Below, piece by piece: positions 18,288 through 28,116 of a stretch of 64,000 bases of DNA. A program made the translations under genes and the position numbers. Under the pieces are notes generated by a model. The model searched no databases. It was not told where the DNA came from and was given only the letters and a program-made list of their open reading frames with translations. The stretch is from Bacteroidaceae bacterium (lineage in GTDB: Bacteria > Bacteroidota > Bacteroidia > Bacteroidales > Bacteroidaceae). How positions within the stretch are numbered: the first letter of the stretch is position 1; each line of letters begins with the position of its first letter. The DNA lies in NCBI GenBank assembly GCA_017645305.1, contig JAGCPD010000003.1, positions 1 to 64,000 of the forward strand, in the 5' to 3' direction.

Positions 18288-18540
18288 CAGCAGAATTTAA
18301 AGATGTAGCGAACAAAGAGAAACTCGTTGATATCCAGTGGGATAATACATTCAAGCGAGCATTTCTCAAGTCGAGCAAAAAGGCACGGTACAAGCCTAAT
18401 CATCAAAGTGCTTATTATCAAGTATTTGCACTTTCACTTACTTTCGAAATACTTTCGAAAATGGGCCGTGTACCGATTAAAGCCGTAGAACGCCGATATT
18501 TTCGTTGATTTCAGTTGGTGCGTGGGGAAATAAGGTTAGT

Positions 18541-18625
18541 GACTCCTTTAGACTTTAGACTTTAGACGTTAGACGTTAGACTTTAGGCGTTAGTAACGCT
18601 AACAGCTAACCCTTAACCGCTAACC
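18541..18625. repeat. Short tandem TTAGAC/TTAGCG-type repeats
   Basis: A run of near-identical units (TTAGACTTTAGAC, then TTAGACG twice, then GTTAG and CTAAC units) fills this stretch. A similar TTAGCG run occurs at 46411-46432 in front of another gene boundary. Confidence 0.6.
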
Positions 18626-18679
18626 AAGAATAAATAATTGTAAATTATCCATTTTCAATTATACAAGAAAGGAAGAAGA

Positions 18680-21559
18680 ATGAGAAAAGAAGTGTTGTTG
18701 CCGGTTCTGTTCGCCTGGGCATTGCTACCGGGGATTGCCAAGGGACAGGTGGTGATAAACGAGATTCAGGTGGCAAACGTGGATATGTTTATCGACCCCT
18801 CGTTCAACTATGGCAGTTGGGTGGAGCTGTATAACCCCACGGAACAGAGCTTCTCGCTGGAGAATATGAGACTCCGCCACACCAACTCGGAAGGCACGAT
18901 AAAAGAGCAGCGGCTGACGGAACAGCACGGAATACTGGAGCCCGGGGGATTCTGCGTATTGTGGTTCGGACACAACAGCAGCAGCGGATATTACGGCAAG
19001 ACGGCCGGACAGCAGATTCCCTTCGAGATGGACGAAGAAGGCGGCATAGTGGAGCTGCGGGATGCAAGGGACAATTTGCTGGATGCTGTAAGCTATCCGC
19101 CTGCCATAACCCGTTGCTCCTTTGCCCGGGTCGAGGACGGCAGCAGCACATGGGGCGTAACATCAATGCCCAGCCCTAATCGTCCGAATGCGGGAAGCAG
19201 CTTCTCAGACGAACGCCTGGCTATGCCCGAGACGGACAGGAAAGGCGGCGTATTCAGCCAACCGTTTACGCTGCAAGTAGCAGTCCCCGCAGGTACAACG
19301 CTGCATTATACGACAGACGGGGCAACTCCTGTTCCAGGCAAGAGCCTCATATCGGAAACAGGAACATTTCCCGTTTCAGAAACCACCATTCTGCGCTTTA
19401 TGCTTACCAAGGACGGCTATCTGAACAGCCCCGTTACCACGCGGTCGTTCTTCATAAATAACCACGACTGGTATCTGCCCATAGTAAGCGTAACCACACA
19501 TCCCGACAACCTGTTTAGCGACTCGATAGGCCTATACGTGGGAGGAGTGAACGGACGTACCGGCAACAACATGAACAAGCCCATGAACCAGAACATGGAC
19601 TGGGAACGTCCCGTAAACGTCGAATATCTGGTTCCCGACACACAGACGGGCCAATGGCATGAGGCGCTGAACCAAGGGGCCCTGTTTAGCATCTTCGGCG
19701 GATGGACACGATTTAACGACGGCGACGAGAATTTCCAGTACAAGCCGTCGTTCAAACTGAAAGCTGACAAGTGGTGCGAGGGGCTGAACTTCTACCCCTA
19801 CCCTGTTTTCCAGGCAAAGCCTTATATAAAGAACAAGACGCTGCTGGTACGCAACGGAGGACAAGACCAGCACGGACGAATCTGGGATGCTGTTATTCAG
19901 GAGCTGTTACAAAGTAGCGGCATTAACCTGGACTGCCAGGCCACCCAGCCGGCACACATCTTTCTGGATGGACTGCCATTGGGAATGTTTAACTTGCGCG
20001 AGGCCAGCAACCGGAACTATGCCTACAGTAACTACGGAATAGGAAGCGACGAGGTAGATCAGTGGGAGAATGAATTTCAAATAAAGGCAGGCAGCAGTGC
20101 CATCTATAACACATGGCGGCAACTCTGTCAAAATCTGGCAGCAAACCCAACTGACACCCTGATATGGCAATCCATCTGCAACATAGTGGATATTGATGAA
20201 TACTGCAACTATATGGCAGCGGAAATCTACATGGGCAATCTGGACTGGCTGCGCGGAGGACTGAAGAATATTAAGGGTTTCCGCTGCAACAAGGACGATG
20301 GCAAGATTCATGTGGTTGTCTTCGATCTGGACGGCTGTTTCGGCGACACCGACATGATTGCTCAGATTTACAAGAAAGGAAGCGGCAAGCAAATAGAGAT
20401 ATTCAAGAACATGATGAAGTACCCGCCTTTCCGACAGCAGTTCATAGATGCATATTGTATAATGGGCGGTAGTATCTTCCTGCCAGAACGTTGCCTGCCT
20501 ATTATCCGTCAGATGGAAGCCAACATTGCACCTGCCTTGCTGTGGGAAAATAATGAACCGCACACCCGTGCCGACCGTCTTTGCAACGCACTTACCGACC
20601 GCGAGAATCAGCATGACAAACGTATCAGCACTCTGAAGACTCAACTTGGACTGACCAATGAAATGAGGGTAGATATAGAAACAGACAATCCGTTGGCACG
20701 CATCCTGCTCAATGGGCGGGAAATTCCCACCTCACGTTTCTCCGGCACCCTCTTTGAAACCGCAGAACTCACAGCCGTTATACCAGAGGGATACGAGTTC
20801 GCAGGGTGGCAGGTAAACGGGAAAACAGTTTCGACAGACAGCATACTCAACCTGTCGGACTACGCCAACCAAGACCCGCACATCACCCTGACCCTGAAAC
20901 AAACAAGCACCATCAGCCCCATCAGGATAAACGAGGTCAGTTCCGCCAACGACATCTACATCAACGAATACCTGAAGAAAAGCGATTGGATAGAACTCTA
21001 TAACACAACAGATACCGCAATCAATCTGGCAGGTGCATATCTAAGCGATAATCCAAGGAAGCCACATAAATATCAAATACCCGTTTCGGAAGAAAGCATT
21101 ATCCCGGCACACGGATACCGCATTGTATGGTGCGACAACCGAGAACCCATTAGCCAACTGCATGCTGCCTTCAAACTGGAAAACACAGATAATGCATTCG
21201 TCAGCATCCATGCGGAAGATGACTCGTGGGCAGACAGTCTTCAATATCAGGCGCAAGGACGTTGGCAAAGCTATGGCCGTTTCCCTGACGGTGCAGACCG
21301 CTATGCCCTGTTTGACCGCATTACCATTGGAGGAACCAACCACATAAATACCAATACCGTTATAACAACGCCCGACTTGGAAACAAGTATGAAAACCGTA
21401 CGTCTGCCGCAACATCGCCAGATTATATCCATACAATATTACAACCTGAACGGACAACGGTTGCAGAACATAACAGGCGTCCGCATCTTAATCCGCCAGA
21501 TTATCTATGACGACGGTACCGTTGAAAGTAAAATGATAATTAACAATGGCATTTTATAA
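18680..21559 (+). CDS. Secreted CotH-kinase-like protein with lamin-tail domains
   Basis: This 959-residue exported protein has a signal peptide ending around GIAKGQ. In order: a lamin-tail domain (VVINEIQVANVDMF, WVELYNPTEQSFSLENMRL), a chitobiase C-terminal-like beta domain (GTTLHYTTDGATPVPGKS), a CotH-like spore-coat kinase fold (SFKLKADKWCEGL, LVRNGGQDQHGRIWDAV, GMFNLREASNRNYAYSNYG, VVFDLDGCFGDTD), a second lamin-tail domain (IRINEVSSANDIYINEYL, WIELYNTTDTAINLAGAYL), and an end (YYNLNGQRLQNITGVRI) like type IX secretion sorting tails. It probably acts at the cell surface on proteins or glycans; the substrate is unknown. GC content is higher than in the preceding island. Confidence 0.85.
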   Translation: MRKEVLLPVLFAWALLPGIAKGQVVINEIQVANVDMFIDPSFNYGSWVELYNPTEQSFSLENMRLRHTNSEGTIKEQRLTEQHGILEPGGFCVLWFGHNSSSGYYGKTAGQQIPFEMDEEGGIVELRDARDNLLDAVSYPPAITRCSFARVEDGSSTWGVTSMPSPNRPNAGSSFSDERLAMPETDRKGGVFSQPFTLQVAVPAGTTLHYTTDGATPVPGKSLISETGTFPVSETTILRFMLTKDGYLNSPVTTRSFFINNHDWYLPIVSVTTHPDNLFSDSIGLYVGGVNGRTGNNMNKPMNQNMDWERPVNVEYLVPDTQTGQWHEALNQGALFSIFGGWTRFNDGDENFQYKPSFKLKADKWCEGLNFYPYPVFQAKPYIKNKTLLVRNGGQDQHGRIWDAVIQELLQSSGINLDCQATQPAHIFLDGLPLGMFNLREASNRNYAYSNYGIGSDEVDQWENEFQIKAGSSAIYNTWRQLCQNLAANPTDTLIWQSICNIVDIDEYCNYMAAEIYMGNLDWLRGGLKNIKGFRCNKDDGKIHVVVFDLDGCFGDTDMIAQIYKKGSGKQIEIFKNMMKYPPFRQQFIDAYCIMGGSIFLPERCLPIIRQMEANIAPALLWENNEPHTRADRLCNALTDRENQHDKRISTLKTQLGLTNEMRVDIETDNPLARILLNGREIPTSRFSGTLFETAELTAVIPEGYEFAGWQVNGKTVSTDSILNLSDYANQDPHITLTLKQTSTISPIRINEVSSANDIYINEYLKKSDWIELYNTTDTAINLAGAYLSDNPRKPHKYQIPVSEESIIPAHGYRIVWCDNREPISQLHAAFKLENTDNAFVSIHAEDDSWADSLQYQAQGRWQSYGRFPDGADRYALFDRITIGGTNHINTNTVITTPDLETSMKTVRLPQHRQIISIQYYNLNGQRLQNITGVRILIRQIIYDDGTVESKMIINNGIL

Positions 21560-21611
21560 ACATTAAATAAAATTTTGTTGTAAAATGCTTGCATGTATTA
21601 TAAGTCTTTTC

Positions 21612-21619
21612 TACTTTTG
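21612..21619 (+). promoter_or_regulatory. Promoter of the YccF gene
   Basis: TACTTTTG, with TTG at 21589-21591 (20-base spacer), gives a good -33/-7 pair about 45 bases before the ATG. Confidence 0.75.
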
Positions 21620-21663
21620 TAACGATTAAAAACAAATTGTATTAACCTTTTAAACAAACAATC

Positions 21664-22032
21664 ATGAAAGTATTAGGCAATATTATTTGGGTACTTTTCG
21701 GAGGTTTTTTCCTGTCGTTAGGCTATTTATTCTCTGGCCTTCTGTTGTGTATTACCATCATTGGCATACCCTTTGGTATCCAGATTTTTAAACTGGCAGG
21801 ACTGGCACTATGGCCATTCGGTAAAGAAGTCAGAACCAAGCCACAGGGCACTGGCTGTTTAAGCACGTTTATGAATGTGATATGGATACTGATTGGCGGA
21901 ATATGGCTTGCTCTGAACCATGCCATCCTGGGTATTATCTTCTTCATTACCATTATTGGAATCCCCTTCGGCAAACAGCATTTCAAACTGGCCGCTATCG
22001 CACTTACACCATTTGGCCGCGAGATAGTATAG
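21664..22032 (+). CDS. yccF: YccF family inner-membrane protein
   Basis: This 122-residue protein is made of two similar halves, each with a hydrophobic helix pair and the motif GIPFGIQIFKLAGLALWPFG or GIPFGKQHFKLAAIALTPFG. This doubled motif defines the YccF family of small inner-membrane proteins; the function is not known. It has its own promoter and is followed by a strong bidirectional terminator, so it is a single-gene unit. Its location next to an RND operon on the other strand does not imply a link. Confidence 0.9.
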   Translation: MKVLGNIIWVLFGGFFLSLGYLFSGLLLCITIIGIPFGIQIFKLAGLALWPFGKEVRTKPQGTGCLSTFMNVIWILIGGIWLALNHAILGIIFFITIIGIPFGKQHFKLAAIALTPFGREIV

Positions 22033-22057
22033 TAAAACCGTAATATATATTCCGACA

Positions 22058-22092
22058 AAAAAAGGCTAAGAGCAAATGCACTTAGCCTTTTT
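22058..22092. terminator. Bidirectional intrinsic terminator
   Basis: AAAAAGGCTAAG and CTTAGCCTTTTT pair into a stem with a ten-base loop, with A and T runs on both sides. It separates the converging yccF and TolC genes. Confidence 0.9.
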
Positions 22093-22101
22093 CTGTGTAT
22101 G

Positions 22102-23442
22102 TTACTGCCCGATAGAATGTTTGTATTCCAGCAGTTTGTTCTGGTAGTTTGAGAATGCTTCGGTGCGTTTATCCCTGGCCTGCTGATAAAGAAGCTGGGC
22201 TTGGAGAAGGTCAGACATCTTGGAGGTTCCTGCCTGGTAATAATTGCGGTTCATACGCAAGTTCTCCTCGGCTTGTTCTATGCTGCGCTGAGCAATGCCA
22301 AGCTGTTGGTAGGACTCCTCAACGCCATTCCATGCGTTTTGCATCCTTATCTTCAGCAGCTGCGAATTATCATCCAATTGCTCGACGGCCTTCTGCTGCT
22401 CAATCTTCTTGCGCTTGATAGCATGAGAACCGCCCCACCAGTCAGAAATGGGCACGTTAACGGTAGCAAACACCATGCCGAAAGAGCGGTCGTTTTCAAG
22501 CAGGTTATGGTAGGTGTAGCCTACTCCCACTGCCACAGTTGGCAGGTTCTGTCCGATAGCCATCTTACGCTGCAAGTTAGCAGCTTCTACCTGTTTGCCG
22601 AGCAATTGGTATTCTGGTGTTCCAACCAATGCTTGCTGAGGGTCCTGCTGTGCCAGAAGAGGAGACGGCTCTTCTGTCTGATAAATAAGACTGAACGTTG
22701 TATCGCGGAGACCGCAATATTGAGACAACAACATACGAGACAAAGACGATGCATTAAGCAGTTTCAGTTTCTGGCTTTCCACTTCGTTCTGGCGAAGTTG
22801 AACCTGCAGCAAATCATTGGGCATGGCCACACCGGCACGCACAGCTACGTCAACATCCTTATGAATGTCACCCAGCAGTTCCTCTGAGGCTTGAATGGTC
22901 TTCAGTTTCTCTTGCAAGGACGCCAGTTGCCAGAAATATTGCTCAGCGCTTTTCTCTACCTCGTTCTCTGAAAGCTGCAGTTGCAGTCGGCTTACATCCT
23001 CACCCACCTTGGCCAAACGGTTACCATTGATTATCTGTCCTCCTGCAAAAACAGGCTGCACAGCCGTCACTGTACCAACAACACCTTTCTTGAGCATAGA
23101 TAAACTCATGATGGGAGTGCCCAATCCGGCAAGAACAGAAGGCGGCAGCGTCTGTTCCAAAACATTCAGCATCTGAGGTGTCATCAAATCTGATGGACTG
23201 ACCGTCATCTCAGCCATCTCCCTACTGGCATTAAACCATAGTCCAGCCGCACTGACATTAGGGAAATACTTGGTAAAAGCCTCTTTGCGCTGATGCTGGG
23301 CAGCCTCAATGTTGTGTTTTGCCGAACGGACGGCAATGTTATTCTGACGGGCAGAATCTAAAATCTGCTCCAGAGTATATGTCTGGGCTGCAAGGAAATT
23401 GCAGCACACACTAAAAGCTATGAATGCGAATATCTTTTTCAT
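22102..23442 (-). CDS. TolC family outer-membrane factor
   Basis: This 446-residue protein has a signal peptide (IAFSVCCNFLAAQ) and the two-fold helical repeat of TolC proteins (QILDSARQNNIAVRSAKHN near the start and the C-terminal NYYQAGTSKMSDLLQAQLLY). It forms the outer-membrane duct for the RND pump encoded just upstream; the gaps within the operon are 16 bases (permease) and 60 bases (adaptor). No lipobox is seen, unlike the OMF at 56-57.5 kb. The exported compound cannot be read from the sequence. Confidence 0.92.
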   Translation of the reverse strand: MKKIFAFIAFSVCCNFLAAQTYTLEQILDSARQNNIAVRSAKHNIEAAQHQRKEAFTKYFPNVSAAGLWFNASREMAEMTVSPSDLMTPQMLNVLEQTLPPSVLAGLGTPIMSLSMLKKGVVGTVTAVQPVFAGGQIINGNRLAKVGEDVSRLQLQLSENEVEKSAEQYFWQLASLQEKLKTIQASEELLGDIHKDVDVAVRAGVAMPNDLLQVQLRQNEVESQKLKLLNASSLSRMLLSQYCGLRDTTFSLIYQTEEPSPLLAQQDPQQALVGTPEYQLLGKQVEAANLQRKMAIGQNLPTVAVGVGYTYHNLLENDRSFGMVFATVNVPISDWWGGSHAIKRKKIEQQKAVEQLDDNSQLLKIRMQNAWNGVEESYQQLGIAQRSIEQAEENLRMNRNYYQAGTSKMSDLLQAQLLYQQARDKRTEAFSNYQNKLLEYKHSIGQ

Positions 23443-23458
23443 TGCAGTAGCAAATTTT

Positions 23459-26400
23459 TCACTTTAAATTAACCTTCCAATAGATGACGGGCAACATGGT
23501 GACAACCATAATGAGCGAACCTATACCGCCGGCAAAGATAGTAACGCCCACAGGCATCCAGAAACTGGACTGGGCTATAATCATAGGAACGACTCCAACC
23601 GCCGTGGTGGCTGTAGTAAGGAAGATAGGTACCATACGGCGTTTGCCGGCATCGTAGGCAGCCCGTTTTACGGCCTCGTTATATGCCTTACGGTCAACTG
23701 TCCAGTCACCATGTTCAGCCACATATTTATTTATCAGGTCTATGGCATGTTCAAAGATAAGAATCTCGTTTCGCATAATCATACCCATCAGGGTAATAAG
23801 ACCAAAGATGGATGTCAGGCCCAGTGCACGGTTCATCAGTCCAAGTCCAATCAGGGCACCTGGAACAAGTAGGGCCAGCGCAACCATGCAGACCATGGTG
23901 ATGCCATATTTCTTGAAATTGAAGAGCAGGAAGAAGAATACAATTATCATGGCTATGATGGTACCACCGTAAATCTGCGGCATAGCCTCATCACCATACT
24001 CCAGTTCTCCGCCCACCTCGCAACGTACGCCTTGAGGCAAGAGGATTTCCTTTTTCATAATGTTGGCAATCTTATTCTCGATAGGCATAGTGTAAATGCC
24101 CTGCACAAATTGGGCCGTAACGGTAATACAGCGCTCACCTCCACGATGCACTATACGACTTTCTGTCCACTTGGGCTTCACTTCAGCAATCTGGCGCAGA
24201 GGAACAGTTGTATTAACCTGCCCCAATGTAGGAGAAACCATCGTTATAGGAGTAGCAATACCCAGGTTCTCTATATCAGAGAATTTCATGTCTGCATCGT
24301 CCTTCACAACGATAGGAACCTCGTAGTTTCCTTCCCAGATCTGTCCGACGCGCAAATCGTTGGAAGTAGCACTCAGGGCCAACTCAGCCGTAGCTCTGGT
24401 AAGACCAAGCTGTGCCGAGGAAACGGGGTCGAGCTGCACACTGATAATAGGATAAGGTTGTAAATAATCTGTATGAACCCACTCCAGTTCCGGAATTTGG
24501 CGCATACGCTTAACCAATCTTTCTGCCACAATGTGAAGGGAGTCGATATTCTCGCCGTAGAACCGGTATTCCAGTTCGGGCACCTGCAAATAGTCAAGGC
24601 GCTTGAATTTGACGTAGGCATTGGGGAAAGCCTCGCTCAAGAGGGGCTGATACTCGGCCAAAAGATCCAGGGTTGCGTTGTTAGACTTGGTATTAACAAT
24701 AAACTGTGCATAGTTCTTACCGGCCAACTGAGGAGCATAGGCATCCATGAAACGGGGCGAAGAACATCCTATGAAGCTGGTAATACTGGTAACACGTTTG
24801 TCCTTGGCTAAGACATTATAAACAGAGTCTGCTACAACACGAGTCTCTGTTAATCCCTTGCCGTCAGGGAGATAAATCTCTACGGCAAACTGGTCGCGGT
24901 CGGCATACGGATAAAGCCTGATTTTAAGTGAAGGCACAATCAGCAGCGAAAGGGCAATTACGGCAATGCCTCCGCCAATGGTAATCCAAGGGAAACGGAA
25001 AGTAAAGTCGAGCACACGATTGTAGGTTTTCTGCACAAAATTTGTAATGGCATTGCCCTCTGTACTTACCTTGCCCGGCTTGATGATACGCACTTCCAGA
25101 AAAGGAATTACCGTAATAGCAAGCAGCAAAGATACCATCAGATTAATGGTGATAGTCAAAGGGAAGTCTTTCATGGCATCCAGAAACATTCCCTTCAGTG
25201 TTAAAAGGTAGGGGAAGAAGATGGCGCAGATGCAGACGGTGGCCAGCATCATGGGCATGAAGTACTGACGGGCAGAGGCTACGGCAGCCTCCTTGGGCTT
25301 ATAACCTTTACCCAGATATTCCAGGTAGCCATCGATAACAACTATGGAGTTATCTACTATCATTCCCAGCACCACAATCAATGCCGCCAAGGTGATAATG
25401 TTCAATTCTATGCCAATCATGTACATGACAGACACACTGACAAACGTGCTGATAGGGATAGTTGCAGAGGCAACAATGGCCGACCTGAGAGGGAACAGCA
25501 CCATCATCACCAGAATGATGATAAGCATGGAGATAAGCAAATCCCTAAGGAAGTCATGAACACTGATGGCAACAACCTTTGGCTTGTCTGCTATACGGGT
25601 TACCTTCACATCAGATGGCAATTCGTTCTGGCGATATGCATTAAGCACTTTGTCAACTTCACGACCATACTGTATAACGTTATGACCAGGTGTCATCTCC
25701 ATTGACAATACTACACAAGGATGTTTGTCCTGATTGATAAAACTATTTTCCTTATCGTATTCCCTAACCACACGGGCGACATCCCTTACACGAGCCACCT
25801 TGCCGGTCACGGGGTCAGAGAAGATAATCTGGTTGGCAATTTCCTCTTCAGAATTCTCTGTAGCCTCAACATGGATGGGTATCTGCTGGTCTTCATCGCT
25901 GATACAGCCGCTGGTGGTGATAAGACCCTGAGCCTGAAGGCGGGTAAAGAGCAACTGCTGACCTATTCCGTAAGCCTGAAGACGCTGGCGGTCAACATAT
26001 AGTGAAATCTGTTCTTTCTGCTCTCCATAAAGTTTTACGTTGGCAACAGAGGGGATGCGACGCAAACGGTCGCTCAGGTTATCACTATACTCTTTCAGTT
26101 CACGGTAACTGCGTTGGTCGCTCTCTATAGCAATAAGAAGAGCCGACGTATTGCCGAAGTCATCATTAACAATAACTCCCAAGACACCTTGCGGCAACGT
26201 CAGTTTGAAAGAGTTCAGTCCATGTTTAATCTTGCTCCAGACCTCGTCTTTATTATTCACATCGTCATTCAATTCCACCATCACTACACACATACTGGTC
26301 TGGGATGTAGTGGTGGTCTTAACACGCTTAACTTCACCAAAGGTAAACAAATAACGTTCCAACGGACGGGCAACCTGCTGTTCAACTTCCTCGCTGGTGG

Positions 26401-26569
26401 CACCGGGATAGATGGCCACTACCACTCCCTGACGGATGGTAACATGGGGGAATTCATCCTTTGGCATATCATACATACCAAAGATACCCAACAAAAACAA
26501 TATACCAATGATGAGCAACGATATCGGATAGTGTTCCAATGGCCAACTCAGCCAATTCATCTTTTTCAT
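23459..26569 (-). CDS. RND efflux permease
   Basis: At 1036 residues this is a full-length RND transporter: an N-terminal membrane segment (HYPISLLIIGILFLLGIFG), a porter domain, membrane block two with LGMIVDNSIVVIDG in TM4, a second periplasmic loop and a final membrane block (LTTATTAVGVVPMI). It is driven by the proton gradient and works with the adaptor (26630-27682) and TolC (22102-23442). TM4 has VDN rather than the VDD of the HAE1-type pump at 57.5-60.6 kb, so the two pumps belong to different RND branches. Start MKKMNW leaves 60 bases to the adaptor stop. Confidence 0.93.
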   Translation of the reverse strand: MKKMNWLSWPLEHYPISLLIIGILFLLGIFGMYDMPKDEFPHVTIRQGVVVAIYPGATSEEVEQQVARPLERYLFTFGEVKRVKTTTTSQTSMCVVMVELNDDVNNKDEVWSKIKHGLNSFKLTLPQGVLGVIVNDDFGNTSALLIAIESDQRSYRELKEYSDNLSDRLRRIPSVANVKLYGEQKEQISLYVDRQRLQAYGIGQQLLFTRLQAQGLITTSGCISDEDQQIPIHVEATENSEEEIANQIIFSDPVTGKVARVRDVARVVREYDKENSFINQDKHPCVVLSMEMTPGHNVIQYGREVDKVLNAYRQNELPSDVKVTRIADKPKVVAISVHDFLRDLLISMLIIILVMMVLFPLRSAIVASATIPISTFVSVSVMYMIGIELNIITLAALIVVLGMIVDNSIVVIDGYLEYLGKGYKPKEAAVASARQYFMPMMLATVCICAIFFPYLLTLKGMFLDAMKDFPLTITINLMVSLLLAITVIPFLEVRIIKPGKVSTEGNAITNFVQKTYNRVLDFTFRFPWITIGGGIAVIALSLLIVPSLKIRLYPYADRDQFAVEIYLPDGKGLTETRVVADSVYNVLAKDKRVTSITSFIGCSSPRFMDAYAPQLAGKNYAQFIVNTKSNNATLDLLAEYQPLLSEAFPNAYVKFKRLDYLQVPELEYRFYGENIDSLHIVAERLVKRMRQIPELEWVHTDYLQPYPIISVQLDPVSSAQLGLTRATAELALSATSNDLRVGQIWEGNYEVPIVVKDDADMKFSDIENLGIATPITMVSPTLGQVNTTVPLRQIAEVKPKWTESRIVHRGGERCITVTAQFVQGIYTMPIENKIANIMKKEILLPQGVRCEVGGELEYGDEAMPQIYGGTIIAMIIVFFFLLFNFKKYGITMVCMVALALLVPGALIGLGLMNRALGLTSIFGLITLMGMIMRNEILIFEHAIDLINKYVAEHGDWTVDRKAYNEAVKRAAYDAGKRRMVPIFLTTATTAVGVVPMIIAQSSFWMPVGVTIFAGGIGSLIMVVTMLPVIYWKVNLK

Positions 26570-26629
26570 CTTATCCTAATTCTATTACTTTACCGGAAAA
26601 GCTAACGGGTTTCCCCATTTAATCTTTAC

Positions 26630-27682
26630 CTAAAAGATGACCTTTGTTCCTTCGCTCAGTTTCTGATATCCCTCAGTTACTACACGTTGATTAAGAGAAA
26701 TACCGGAAGTAATGGCAATCCTGTTACCCATGGTCTTGCCTACGGATACTTCTGTACGGTGCACCCTGTTGTCTTTGTCAATGACCCAAACAAATAAACT
26801 GCCATTAGCTCTTTTCTGGACAGAGGTGACAGGAAGTGTCAGCAGTCCTGTATCGGCTGTTTGCTGCGATGCAAGAGTAAATGAAACAGATGCAACCATT
26901 CCCGGAAGCAACAGACGCTCACTATTTAATACATTAATGCGAACATCGTAAGTATGTGTTAAAGCATCTGCCTGCACCCCTTTTTCTATTAAACCGCCAT
27001 TAAAACTTTGATTAATGGCATCAACCTTTATATAAGAAGGTGAGTTGGTACTAATTCCGTTGATTTCAGTTTCAGGAATAGCAACCTTAACCTTAACCTT
27101 ATTTATATTCAGAATATTCACAACAGCCTGTGACGGCATGGCTGTCTCACCTGCACCGACCTGTTTGTTTCCGATAATACCGCTAACAGGGGCTGTCAGA
27201 CGGCAGTCTGCAAGGTTTTTCTTTGCAATCTCTAACTGAGATTTTGCCTGGGCAACCTTACTCTGAATTTCAACCCATTGCACTTCGGGCAACGAGCCAT
27301 TCTCGTGCAGCATGCCATAACGCTCCAATGCATCGTTGGCTTGAGTCATCTGTGCTTCAGCACCGGATAACATGTTGCGGGCTTGTGTATCATCCATCTC
27401 TGCAAGAAGCTGACCTTTGCTGACGAATTGTCCTTCATTTACCAGAAGACGCTTAACAACCCCCATGTTGGTAAAACTAACCGCTGTAGCTTCACTCTCC
27501 TCAACAATACCCACGTATGTCTGGCCACTCTCTGCCGGTTTAGAGGTTACGACCTCTGTCTTGACCCTTGTGGGAGCTTGCTGTTCCTGATTATCACTAA
27601 CATTTTTCTCATCAGCACGTTTTTCCGTACATGCATTGGCAAAAAAAAGTTGCAGCAGTAACAGGAAATATAATTTTCTCAT
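26630..27682 (-). CDS. RND periplasmic adaptor (membrane-fusion lipoprotein)
   Basis: This 350-residue adaptor has a lipobox (LFFANACTEK), a lipoyl-like barrel split by a helical hairpin (GQFVSKGQLLAEMDDTQARN and LTAPVSGIIGNKQVGAGETA) and a beta-barrel/membrane-proximal C-terminus. It bridges the RND permease and TolC and is the first gene of the adaptor-permease-TolC operon. No regulator gene adjoins it. Confidence 0.92.
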   Translation of the reverse strand: MRKLYFLLLLQLFFANACTEKRADEKNVSDNQEQQAPTRVKTEVVTSKPAESGQTYVGIVEESEATAVSFTNMGVVKRLLVNEGQFVSKGQLLAEMDDTQARNMLSGAEAQMTQANDALERYGMLHENGSLPEVQWVEIQSKVAQAKSQLEIAKKNLADCRLTAPVSGIIGNKQVGAGETAMPSQAVVNILNINKVKVKVAIPETEINGISTNSPSYIKVDAINQSFNGGLIEKGVQADALTHTYDVRINVLNSERLLLPGMVASVSFTLASQQTADTGLLTLPVTSVQKRANGSLFVWVIDKDNRVHRTEVSVGKTMGNRIAITSGISLNQRVVTEGYQKLSEGTKVIF

Positions 27683-27714
27683 ATAATTGTAATTACAAAA
27701 AAGGATATGGAATT

Positions 27715-27933
27715 CTAATAACTATAAGTAATGCCCTCTGTGAATTCTGTCATTACCTGCCCGTGCTTGTCAGTAACATGGTCATGAATCTTTTGTTTAA
27801 TTTCTTCTGGCAGCGAAATCCAATGTGCTGTGCATTTGGGATACTTATTGTCATCTTTGAACAACTTTCCTGCAATTCTCTCCTTCTCTGATATGGTGAG
27901 CTGTATCCACCAGTCATCTAAACTATACTTCAT
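27715..27933 (-). CDS. Small conserved hypothetical protein
   Basis: This 72-residue acidic, tryptophan-containing protein reads SLDDWWIQLTISEKERIAGK, then PKCTAHWISLPEEIKQKIHD. There is no signal peptide or membrane segment. It has its own promoter box about 30 bases upstream and lies 32 bases before the RND adaptor gene, so it could be the first gene of that transcript. I recognise no family. The good promoter and globular composition support a real gene. Confidence 0.6.
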   Translation of the reverse strand: MKYSLDDWWIQLTISEKERIAGKLFKDDNKYPKCTAHWISLPEEIKQKIHDHVTDKHGQVMTEFTEGITYSY

Positions 27934-27964
27934 GGCTTTTTCTAATTAATATTAATTTCATGTG

Positions 27965-27972
27965 CAAAAATA
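27965..27972 (-). promoter_or_regulatory. Promoter -7 box of the 72-residue gene / RND operon
   Basis: TATTTTTG on the minus strand, 31 bases before the ATG at 27933. Confidence 0.6.
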
Positions 27973-28078
27973 CAACTTATTATCAAAGTAAGCAAAGATA
28001 AACAATATAAATGCTGCAGATTTCTGAATTAATGTGAAATAACAATGCTTCAATCATATTAATTCGGGTTTAATATTG

Positions 28079-28086
28079 TATCTTTG
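28079..28086 (+). promoter_or_regulatory. Promoter -7 box of the flavodiiron gene
   Basis: TATCTTTG lies 30 bases before the ATG at 28117. It overlaps the upstream TTG at 28084, which rules that codon out as the start. Confidence 0.75.
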
Positions 28087-28116
28087 CATATAAAATTACA
28101 AAAAAAAACAATTAAT

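Noticed and set aside
18275..18508. Short open frame after hipA
   Set aside because: Its ATG overlaps the -7 box at 18280-18287, and the encoded residues show no family pattern; treated as leader sequence.
19907..20644. 245-residue open frame on the minus strand
   Set aside because: Lies inside the CotH/lamin-tail gene, which has a signal peptide and clear domains in the other direction.
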